Shown: positions 26,658 through 33,634 of the stretch, in pieces | How positions within the stretch are numbered: the stretch's first letter is position 1 | Layout: each line of letters begins with the position of its first letter | Origin: JAXGMQ01 sp964613055 | GTDB taxonomy: Bacteria > Caldisericota > Caldisericia > JAAYUI01 | Reading direction: 5' to 3' | Length of the DNA: 64,000 bases | NCBI GenBank assembly: GCA_964613055.1 | Contig: CAZTGD010000001.1 | Coordinates: 1 to 64,000, forward strand | Notes under the pieces: generated by a model | Seen by the model: the letters and a program-made list of their open reading frames with translations, nothing else | Databases searched by the model: none | Told to the model about the DNA's origin: nothing | Position numbers and translations under genes: made by a program

Positions 26658-27000
26658 CATCAACCTCCATATGTATTTTTTCAACAATGAGGTCTCTACC
26701 TGAGACCATTTTGCAATCGCCACTTCCACACTCAGGGCATGTAAAATCGTAACCCTCTGCACTGAAACTATTTCCACAGTTTGAACAAACGAGTTCTGGG
26801 TCAACCAGTTTAAATTCGATCTTCATCCCACTACATACAGAATCTTGTGAGATCGTTTCCAGCAAGAACACAAGAGAATCAGGCATGATTCCAGACATAC
26901 GCCCGATGATGAGTTTTACGCCCTTAACGGTAGCGTGCCTCGACTCAGCCTCGCTTTTGAGAAGATCAAAGACCTGGTTTGCTATCCCAAGTTCGTGCAT
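26647..27000 (-). CDS. hypA: Hydrogenase/urease nickel incorporation metallochaperone HypA
   Basis: 117 residues. The start at 27000 gives MHELGIANQVFDLL; the His right after Met is the conserved nickel ligand of HypA, which decides the start over the upstream ATG. Two CxxC pairs (CSNCG and CPECG) form the structural zinc site. HypA passes nickel to the hydrogenase large subunit with HypB. It forms a two-gene unit with hypB. The C-terminus extends slightly (VEKIHMEVDDGD). Confidence 0.93.
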   Translation of the reverse strand: MHELGIANQVFDLLKSEAESRHATVKGVKLIIGRMSGIMPDSLVFLLETISQDSVCSGMKIEFKLVDPELVCSNCGNSFSAEGYDFTCPECGSGDCKMVSGRDLIVEKIHMEVDDGD

Positions 27001-27053
27001 GATTAGCATGTTAACACACCTGTCAGATAATACAGTGAATTAAACATTAGAAC

Positions 27054-27082
27054 TTGACGGTGATAAAGATACAAACTTAAAT
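27054..27082 (+). promoter_or_regulatory. Promoter of the MATE transporter gene
   Basis: TTGACG (27054-27059), 17-bp spacer, TTAAAT (27077-27082). Expected start near 27089, only a few nt before the ATG at 27093; no ribosome binding site lies ahead of it. Confidence 0.45.
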
Positions 27083-27092
27083 GGATGACGCT

Positions 27093-28553
27093 ATGAACGA
27101 AGAGAGAGATCATACCAAAGGGAATATCCTGAAGAACCTGATAAGCCTTGCCTGGCCAGGTATTGCGGGAAGATTCTTTGAGAATCTTCATGGGATAGTT
27201 GATCTTATCTGGATCGGTATGCTTGGTGGGGCAATGGCTACACAAGCTCAAGCCGCGCTTGTTATATTTGGTGTGGTCTTTGCTTTCGTGTTTATATTCA
27301 ACAACCTTTTCGGTCTAAGCTCCGTGTCGATCATTTCAAGGTATTGGGGAGAGAAAAACTACAAAAAAGCTGAGTGGGCGGCAGAACAAACCATACTGTT
27401 CAAGTTTGTTTTTGGTGTGGCAGGTGCAATACTGACATTGATCCTCCTGGAAACCTTCCTTTCTTTTGCTGGAGCTAGTGCGGAACTGTCGACAGAGTCG
27501 GGTTATTCGGTAGTCGGTATTGCCCTTGTATACGGTAGAATAATCCTCATCGCAACACCGTTCTGGTTCACCTACTTCACATTCAACACAATTTTCAGAT
27601 GTACATCTGATGCCGAAACGGGAATGTTTCTGACCATTATGTCGGTCATAATAAACGTAGTGTTAGATCCACTGATGATCCTTGGGATAGGAGTTTTTCC
27701 CAAAATGGGGATTGCAGGTGCCGCGTGGGCAACTGTTATTGCGCAGATGTGTTCGTTTATTCTTGGACTGATACTTTTATCAACAGGCTATAAGTTCCGA
27801 TTTGTCCAAACGCGTTTTTCAATTGGAAAGATCATTTTACCAAAATTGATTCTTTTAAAGAGAGGAATAAAAATAAGCTTGCAAGGTCTGTTAAAACCAG
27901 ATATTTCAATGATGCTTAACATGATGAGAATTGGTACTACCCCGGCATTGTCAAACCTTTTCAACACTGGATCGGGTATGATATTTATGAATATTGTGAG
28001 CAGTTATAATAACGATGCCCTCCTCTCAGCGTTTGGAATTGGTATGAGGCTCATCGGTTTAGTTAATATGCCACTCCTTGGTCTTCAGCAGGCGGCGGGT
28101 TCGCTTGTTGGTCAGAATCTGGGAGCTAATTCCCCTTACAGGGCTGAAAAAACAGTATGGTATTCTGTTTTGATAGCACTCAGTTTGTCTGGTTCAATGG
28201 TTGCAATATCATACCTTTTTGGAGGGCACATCTACTCTGTGTTCAATCGAGAAGCTGAAGTCATTGCCTTTGGTTCTTCTCTGCTTGGATTGGCTATGCT
28301 ACAAAATACAACCTTTTCCATAAAATTCATGATAACATCGTCATTTGAAGGTTCAGGTTACACATTGTGGCCAATGATATTTGACACATTAGCAACCTGG
28401 CTTGTGTTGTTACCGATCCTTTATTTTACAATCGTGGTCTTTAAATTCGGATACGAGTGGATTTTCATATCAGGTATAATTGCCAACAGTGTGCAACTCT
28501 TTGTGAGTCTTATGCTTATGAGAATGGGAAGATGGAAGACCGCAAGGATTTGA
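27093..28553 (+). CDS. MATE family efflux transporter
   Basis: 486 residues from the ATG at 27093 (an alternative ATG is at 27081, inside the predicted -10 box). Twelve predicted membrane helices in two halves, with ILKNLISLAWPGIAGRFFENLHGIVDLIWIG at the start, as is usual for MATE/NorM-type proteins (only part of the region is decisive: LAWPxxxxxxxxxxxxxVDxxWIG). The second half begins with RIGTTPALSNLF and contains GAxxxxxxGQNLGAN-like sequence (AAGSLVGQNLGAN). These antiporters export cationic compounds using Na+ or H+. Substrate unknown. Divergent from hypAB; transcribed towards the accessory island. Confidence 0.9.
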   Translation: MNEERDHTKGNILKNLISLAWPGIAGRFFENLHGIVDLIWIGMLGGAMATQAQAALVIFGVVFAFVFIFNNLFGLSSVSIISRYWGEKNYKKAEWAAEQTILFKFVFGVAGAILTLILLETFLSFAGASAELSTESGYSVVGIALVYGRIILIATPFWFTYFTFNTIFRCTSDAETGMFLTIMSVIINVVLDPLMILGIGVFPKMGIAGAAWATVIAQMCSFILGLILLSTGYKFRFVQTRFSIGKIILPKLILLKRGIKISLQGLLKPDISMMLNMMRIGTTPALSNLFNTGSGMIFMNIVSSYNNDALLSAFGIGMRLIGLVNMPLLGLQQAAGSLVGQNLGANSPYRAEKTVWYSVLIALSLSGSMVAISYLFGGHIYSVFNREAEVIAFGSSLLGLAMLQNTTFSIKFMITSSFEGSGYTLWPMIFDTLATWLVLLPILYFTIVVFKFGYEWIFISGIIANSVQLFVSLMLMRMGRWKTARI

Positions 28554-28644
28554 GAGTGCACACAATCAATCTGAGGCAATTTCTATTCATTGTTTTCTCC
28601 TTTTGTCAAAACACCCAAGCTAAGAACCATCATTATCCAGATAA

Positions 28645-29232
28645 TCATTCTCTGTATATACTAATTAATAGCTTTCCAATTCTAGTTAGTGGTTGTCCGT
28701 ATTTTCCACTTGCTATTATTCCTGAACCAAGCAATCTAGACATCATTGGGTCATTCAAATAATAATTCATATCATCATTATTAATTATGAATTGGGCATT
28801 TGTCATTTTGTCTATTTTGACAATATCTTCATAAAAACATCTGTCTATTGCATACCCTACTTCAAAAAACTGATGTTCAGTAATCCTACCCATAATCAGA
28901 TATTTAAAAGCTTTGCCAAGTAAGACTGCTTTTTCAACACAATCTAATCTATCAATTAATATCATCATTTTCTCACAAATTTCTACTGATTTCCCACTAT
29001 CCAACTTTTTAATATACAATTCTCGATCTTTTTGGGGAATTGTATCTGGATTACCCATGAATCCAATCCATTTCTTAAAAAATGCTCGTCTTAAACATTT
29101 TTCTACAAGTTCATAACCACTTGAAGCAATTGAACCAAGATAAGGGATCGCTGTCAATACTGTTTTTATACATTCTTTGACTATACAACTATCAGTTATT
29201 GGATTGTTCAGTCTATTATCAGATTCCTTCAT
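28645..29232 (-). CDS. Hypothetical protein next to the restriction-modification gene
   Basis: 195 residues; no family recognised. It contains a short hydrophobic helix (CIKTVLTAIPYLGSIASSG, residues about 20-40) and then a soluble, helical, Cys-containing part with KKWIGFMGNPDT and EHQFFEVGYAIDRCFYEDI. An AAGGAGC site precedes the ATG. It begins 15 nt after the stop of the large restriction-modification gene and is read on the same strand, so it is probably co-transcribed and may be a companion such as a second defence protein. The base composition is more AT-rich than neighbouring housekeeping genes. Confidence 0.5.
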   Translation of the reverse strand: MKESDNRLNNPITDSCIVKECIKTVLTAIPYLGSIASSGYELVEKCLRRAFFKKWIGFMGNPDTIPQKDRELYIKKLDSGKSVEICEKMMILIDRLDCVEKAVLLGKAFKYLIMGRITEHQFFEVGYAIDRCFYEDIVKIDKMTNAQFIINNDDMNYYLNDPMMSRLLGSGIIASGKYGQPLTRIGKLLISIYRE

Positions 29233-29247
29233 CTAAGCTCCTTATCC

Positions 29248-32200
29248 TTATTTATAAGGCAGTTTTGAAAGTTCATTGACAAGCTTCACCGTTTCTAGTG
29301 AGACGGTTACCACCTTGCCAATGAGGTCAAATATATACCTTTCATTGCCGTCAAAGTTGTTTGGGTCTTGTTTTATTCCTGACCTTTTATCTGTTTTGAC
29401 CCTGTATTGGTCAACAATCCATTCTAAAGCAGAGCGGTTACCCAGCTTGTATTCATAGACTTCTGGTGGGATGCCTGCAAGTGTTATTGCTTTGTTGTAG
29501 ACAAGTGATTTCTTATCCTTTGTAATTTTCATCTTGTCTACGGTGAACTTTACATCTGGGAATCTATCTTTATCAATAACCTCTTCAAGCTCATATATGT
29601 CGGCGTTTTCATAGTCCAGGTGAATATCAGCGAGTCTTTTGCCAATCGAACTGAAGCTCCAGAAGTCTGGTGCAAAGGGTATTCTTGGTAATGATCCTTT
29701 CAGGTTCTTCTCATAGTCCTTGCGGTAATCCTTGTGGTGTAGCATTGCATAGATGTAGTAGAAGATGTCCCATTTGGTTATTTGCTCCGCTTCACAGGGA
29801 GGGTGGACAGGAGTATCATTTAAACCCCCCTGATTTGACTTCGTCAAATCTTCCCCCCTCGAAGAGGGGGGCTTATTGTGTGCTTCGTCGGTTCCACTCG
29901 AAGAGGGGGGCTTAGTGTCTTTGTAGTGGTTGTGGAACAGTTTCAGGGTGTGGTCGGTAATGTTTTCACGTCTTCCTGTGCCGTCCTTGTTGTAGGTGTA
30001 GAAGGGGAAGCATTGTGAATCACCTGTAAAATGTAAATCAGGTATGGTCTTCGATATTAATGACTGGAATGGTTTCTTGTTTCCAACCGCTGTTGTGCAT
30101 ATCACCCTGTTCTCTTCCTCGGATGCGGATGTTGGAAAGAAACGATGTTGTTGGTATCTTCTTTGATTCAATAGATGATCAAAATATAGATTCACTCGAC
30201 AATAAGGTCTATAAATACTTTTTCTAAAACCGTTCTCTGATAACCTAATTTGAATATTTTTCTTGAGAGATTCTTTTAGTCTAACCGTCCACTTTATCTT
30301 GCTCTCATCATTTGATAAAATCTTTTCTAATTCAATATCACCAATTTGTCTGTGTGGTTGCTTCTCTAATTTTATTCTTTCAGTTTCATATGTTGAATAA
30401 TGCAACATAAGATTTGTTTTTAATTCTTGTTGTGAGAAATTGTATACCCATATATCTCTACCTGTTGCAACTCCTCTTGAGTAAAGATTGAAGATGGTAT
30501 CGCAGTCCGGTTTGCCCTTCTTGCGCTTGTCACCCATCAGGGGGTAATCCTCAAAGTCCTCCGCCATACCCTCAGTCAACCACAGGTGACGCTTGCTGGG
30601 TGTCAGTTTCTTCCAGTTGACTCCTTTTAAATCACCCGCCTTGTATACAATTTCAAACTTTTCAATCCTTGTAGATCTGAAAGGTACGTCAAAGTACCAG
30701 ATTCCCTTTTCTTTTGATGCTTTGTTCTTTATGAAGAATGAAATGGATATACCAACCATTGCTGACAGACCAAACACTGTATGCTTTTCACCCAATGGTA
30801 TACCATCTCTCATTGAGTCTTTCCGTATGTTACCCTTTAGATCCAACACATACAGCTTATCAAAATCCTTCTCCAGGTGCTTTCTCATCCCGTCAAAAGC
30901 GTATCCATCGATGAAGCTGTTGTTGGTGATCATGGCAATAACACCCTCATCACCGATTCTCTCTGATGCCCACTTGATGGCTTTTACATATGGATCATAA
31001 ATTGCATTCTTTTTTGTCGCTCTTGAGTCTTTCCCAAAGGTATTTCCGATAGCCTCCTCTAATTTGGGATATTTCCTGTTTTTATTATTATCCATCTCAT
31101 TCTGCTGATTTGAGTTGTATGGAGGGTTACAAATGACAACAAAGATTGGTGATTCTGACTGTTTTATGACTCTCTGTGCGTTCTCATCATTGAAGTACAG
31201 ACCACCGTGTTCTTCAAACATCTGAAAGGTGTCGGCAAAGCAGATGCCTGGGAAGGGCTCTCTTTCACCCATAGCATCGTAGTATGCGTGCTCTATGTTG
31301 ATGTTTGCTATGTAGTATGGCATCAGCTGTATCTCATTACAGTGAAGCTCCTCAAGGTATTTTTGTTTTAGTCTGGTAGGGTTAATCTTCTCTATCACGT
31401 TTACTATGAAGTTTCCTGTTCCCACAAAAGGATCAATAATGTGGACTTGTTCACTACCTAGACCCTGCTTCTTGTCAAACTCTGTCTTGAGTATCTCGTC
31501 TACTGACCTGACCATGAAGTTAACCACAGGTTGTGGTGTGTAGACTATTCCAAGTCTGTCTGCTGATTTTATTGCCCAGCCTTGAAAGAAACGCTCAAAG
31601 ATATCGTTTAGGAAGACCTGTTTTGCTTTGAAATCCTCCAGCTTATATGCCGCTTTCACTATCTGATCGTAGAAATGGTCAAGAGAGCCTAAGAACTCTG
31701 TTTTGTTGAAGTAACCTTTGGTCATTGAATCGATTACGCTTTCAATGTTCTTTGCTATTATGTTTCGACTTGTAAAGCTCTTAAGGTCAAATATGCTCTC
31801 CAGTATCCTCTCCGTAAGCAGGTGCTGTACAATCATCTCTTTGATTGCGACACGGCTCACATTGGGATTGATTGATTTTGTGCAAAGTTTATAGAACTCA
31901 TCAAATCTTTTTATGAAAAGCTCGTTTGTTTGTTGTGATTCCTCAATCTTTTCAAGCAGACCCTTGGCGAGTATTGGCATACGTTCATCAAAGGTGTCAA
32001 TAGCCTCTTCCCATGTTTTCCTGTCAAAATGTTCATAGTTGAAGAACTTTTCAAGTACCTTGATGAAACTCTCTGGGTTGTCTGCTATATCTTCATCATA
32101 GACCTTTTTCTTTCGCTGTATTAGAACAGCACGCTTTGGTTGCCAGAAGAGTATATTGAAATCTGGATAGTCTTTTGTGAGAATCTTTTTTTCTATCTCT

Positions 32201-32508
32201 TCATCCAGGTCATCATCGTCATCCTTTGATTCCATATACCCCATGGGGAGAATGCCTACTTTTGATTCTAGAAAACTGCCATCAGGGATGTTGCCGTTTG
32301 GTAGAGATTTCTTCGGTTCAAAGTTCCATTCAACTTGCTTTGAACAGTATGAAAGTAGGTTTAGGAAGATTGGCTCTACTACACCTTCAGATGGATTGTT
32401 GTTTGTACGAGTCTGAAAATATATCTCATACTGCCTCTTCATATCCCTGTAGTACTGCTCAATGGGTTTGTCAGAAGGTTTTAGGCTGAGTTTGCTCTGT
32501 TCATTCAT
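29248..32508 (-). CDS. Single-chain restriction-modification enzyme (type IIG/ISP-like N6-adenine methyltransferase)
   Basis: 1086 residues from ATG 32508 (GGGAGTGG upstream). The methyltransferase core is clear: DPFVGTGNF (motif I, about residue 357) and NPPYNSN (motif IV, about 461). The C-terminal part (LTPSKRHLWLTEGMAEDF, NFSQQELKTNLMLHYSTYE, FRKSIYRPYCRVNLYFD) matches the methylase-target recognition part of type ISP enzymes. The N-terminal region carries DYPDFNILFWQPKRAVLIQRKKK, which could be a degenerate PD-(D/E)XK nuclease. No helicase is present, so it is shorter than true type ISP proteins (about 1500 residues) and more like type IIG. Residues about 863-906 are coded by an inserted palindromic repeat. 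Likely acquired by transfer. Confidence 0.8.
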   Translation of the reverse strand: MNEQSKLSLKPSDKPIEQYYRDMKRQYEIYFQTRTNNNPSEGVVEPIFLNLLSYCSKQVEWNFEPKKSLPNGNIPDGSFLESKVGILPMGYMESKDDDDDLDEEIEKKILTKDYPDFNILFWQPKRAVLIQRKKKVYDEDIADNPESFIKVLEKFFNYEHFDRKTWEEAIDTFDERMPILAKGLLEKIEESQQTNELFIKRFDEFYKLCTKSINPNVSRVAIKEMIVQHLLTERILESIFDLKSFTSRNIIAKNIESVIDSMTKGYFNKTEFLGSLDHFYDQIVKAAYKLEDFKAKQVFLNDIFERFFQGWAIKSADRLGIVYTPQPVVNFMVRSVDEILKTEFDKKQGLGSEQVHIIDPFVGTGNFIVNVIEKINPTRLKQKYLEELHCNEIQLMPYYIANINIEHAYYDAMGEREPFPGICFADTFQMFEEHGGLYFNDENAQRVIKQSESPIFVVICNPPYNSNQQNEMDNNKNRKYPKLEEAIGNTFGKDSRATKKNAIYDPYVKAIKWASERIGDEGVIAMITNNSFIDGYAFDGMRKHLEKDFDKLYVLDLKGNIRKDSMRDGIPLGEKHTVFGLSAMVGISISFFIKNKASKEKGIWYFDVPFRSTRIEKFEIVYKAGDLKGVNWKKLTPSKRHLWLTEGMAEDFEDYPLMGDKRKKGKPDCDTIFNLYSRGVATGRDIWVYNFSQQELKTNLMLHYSTYETERIKLEKQPHRQIGDIELEKILSNDESKIKWTVRLKESLKKNIQIRLSENGFRKSIYRPYCRVNLYFDHLLNQRRYQQHRFFPTSASEEENRVICTTAVGNKKPFQSLISKTIPDLHFTGDSQCFPFYTYNKDGTGRRENITDHTLKLFHNHYKDTKPPSSSGTDEAHNKPPSSRGEDLTKSNQGGLNDTPVHPPCEAEQITKWDIFYYIYAMLHHKDYRKDYEKNLKGSLPRIPFAPDFWSFSSIGKRLADIHLDYENADIYELEEVIDKDRFPDVKFTVDKMKITKDKKSLVYNKAITLAGIPPEVYEYKLGNRSALEWIVDQYRVKTDKRSGIKQDPNNFDGNERYIFDLIGKVVTVSLETVKLVNELSKLPYK
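29788..29922. repeat. Palindromic GC-rich element inserted in frame in the restriction-modification gene
   Basis: The segment contains a perfect hairpin GATTTGAC-TTC-GTCAAATC (29832-29850), a second hairpin CCCCCCTC-GAA-GAGGGGGG (29853-29871), and a further copy of CTCGAAGAGGGGGGCTTA (29898-29913 area). It codes for a low-complexity peptide with KPPSS repeated (NKPPSSRGE and TKPPSSSGT) inside an otherwise well-folded enzyme. Clusters of such C6/G6 hairpins are typical of dispersed intergenic repeats, which here sit inside a gene without breaking the frame. Confidence 0.65.
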
Positions 32509-32605
32509 ACAACCACTCCCATTTATAGTTTTCAAACCTGTTATCCATTACAACTGCCCATTATATAGCCACAAATAATACCAATCAAATCTCTACTCTT
32601 TCATC

Positions 32606-32623
32606 GTATACCAAAGGGTATAC
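32606..32623. promoter_or_regulatory. Operator-like inverted repeat GTATACC-AAA-GGGTATAC
   Basis: Inverted repeat upstream of the restriction-modification gene, of the same sequence type as the perfect palindrome 56 bp further on. A pair of related palindromes in the promoter region is typical of regulator-binding sites. Confidence 0.45.
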
Positions 32624-32661
32624 ACAATATAACAGTTTGTAATACATTCCTTTTATATTAT

Positions 32662-32679
32662 GTATACCCATGGGTATAC
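32662..32679. promoter_or_regulatory. Perfect 18-bp palindrome GTATACCCATGGGTATAC
   Basis: Perfect two-fold symmetric site between the restriction-modification gene and the incomplete gene at 32709. Together with the site at 32606 it may bind a dimeric regulator. TGTATACCC also occurs at 32774 and GTATACCC near 33276 inside the neighbouring gene. Confidence 0.5.
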
Positions 32680-32708
32680 TGTAATAGGGATGATGAATTA
32701 CATAGTTA

Positions 32709-33605
32709 CTATCTGTGATTGATGATATTAGAGATGTCATAGGTGTTTGCTATTCCCGTTCTTCCTTTTCTGCTGTGTATACCCTTTGTGATTATTAGAT
32801 TGTATTCACTTTCAAGTGACTTAATTGCTTTGTTGGGTCCTGCTTTTGAATAGGTTCCTCTGGTACTGGGTTGAAGGTTCATGAATTCACAGATCTGTTC
32901 AAGACTTAGGAAACAGCTTGTATTGTTGAATTGATGGCAGACTGAAAGGATGATACGAAGGATCTTGTGTTTGTACTTATCACCTTTGATATTAAAGTAT
33001 GAGGTGTTTATCTTTGGTCTGTGACATATTGATTGGATGCTGTTGTAAACATTGGTTAGGTATTGGTATCTGTAGTTAGAAAGCTCTGAAAAGTGACCAG
33101 GCTGATACTTGTCAAATACGTCTTTTATATCATCCAGTGAGTAACCACAGGTATCAAGACGGGTCATAACCGCGGCTTCTGCCTCTGATCTTGATGGATA
33201 TGATTTGAAGGTGCTTAGAGTCTTTATATCCAAAGGGATTCCTTTTATAGCTGTTTTCAGGTTTTCAAGTGCTGTGTATACCCAAGGCTCTGGTTTGAGT
33301 TTTAAATACCGAGGGAGTACAAGTGATGTGTTTGATGATGTTGAAGTGCTGGGATTAACAAGGTCAGATATGTCTGACCAATTTATCTCAGGTGGATTTA
33401 TAAACCCGTTGTACCAGTCGTTGTTCCAGTAATATTCAAAGCTTCCAACTTCTGAGTTTGGTACAAGAGAATAGCAGTTTCTGATACGTGCCTCTCCCTT
33501 ACCAACATCTGGTCTCCAATTGGTTACGGTTATGTCAGCGGGTTTTGTTAAGTTGTCAAGTCCACAGCCGGAACATTGCGGCTCATCCTCGATGAGTTGA
33601 AATCT
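32709..33605 (-). CDS. Hypothetical protein with winged-helix-like C-terminus; open frame without a normal start
   Basis: The minus-strand frame is open for 298 codons, from a TAG at 33606-33608 to the stop at 32709, but it holds no ATG or GTG in the first 120 codons; the first usual start is a TTG at 33233, which would give 174 residues. The part upstream of that TTG looks like real protein: a CSGCG zinc-ribbon-like motif, then WRPDVGKGEARIRNCYSLVP and YYWNNDWYNGF. The C-terminal 100 residues resemble a helix-turn-helix (LEQICEFMNLQPSTRGTYS). Probably a 5'-truncated replication or regulatory protein, left at the edge of a rearrangement. No family is recognised with certainty. Confidence 0.5.
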   Translation of the reverse strand, partial: RFQLIEDEPQCSGCGLDNLTKPADITVTNWRPDVGKGEARIRNCYSLVPNSEVGSFEYYWNNDWYNGFINPPEINWSDISDLVNPSTSTSSNTSLVLPRYLKLKPEPWVYTALENLKTAIKGIPLDIKTLSTFKSYPSRSEAEAAVMTRLDTCGYSLDDIKDVFDKYQPGHFSELSNYRYQYLTNVYNSIQSICHRPKINTSYFNIKGDKYKHKILRIILSVCHQFNNTSCFLSLEQICEFMNLQPSTRGTYSKAGPNKAIKSLESEYNLIITKGIHSRKGRTGIANTYDISNIINHR

Positions 33606-33634
33606 CTAGCATTCGTATTATCATCTAGCACTAA

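Noticed and set aside
29788..29922. Possible CRISPR-like or phage-type repeat
   Set aside because: The copies are not evenly spaced and no spacers or cas genes are present; the arrangement is that of a small palindromic element.
33597..33621. TTGAAA and TATTAT boxes ahead of the propeller gene at 33635
   Set aside because: The spacer is only 13 bp, too short for a sigma-70-type promoter.
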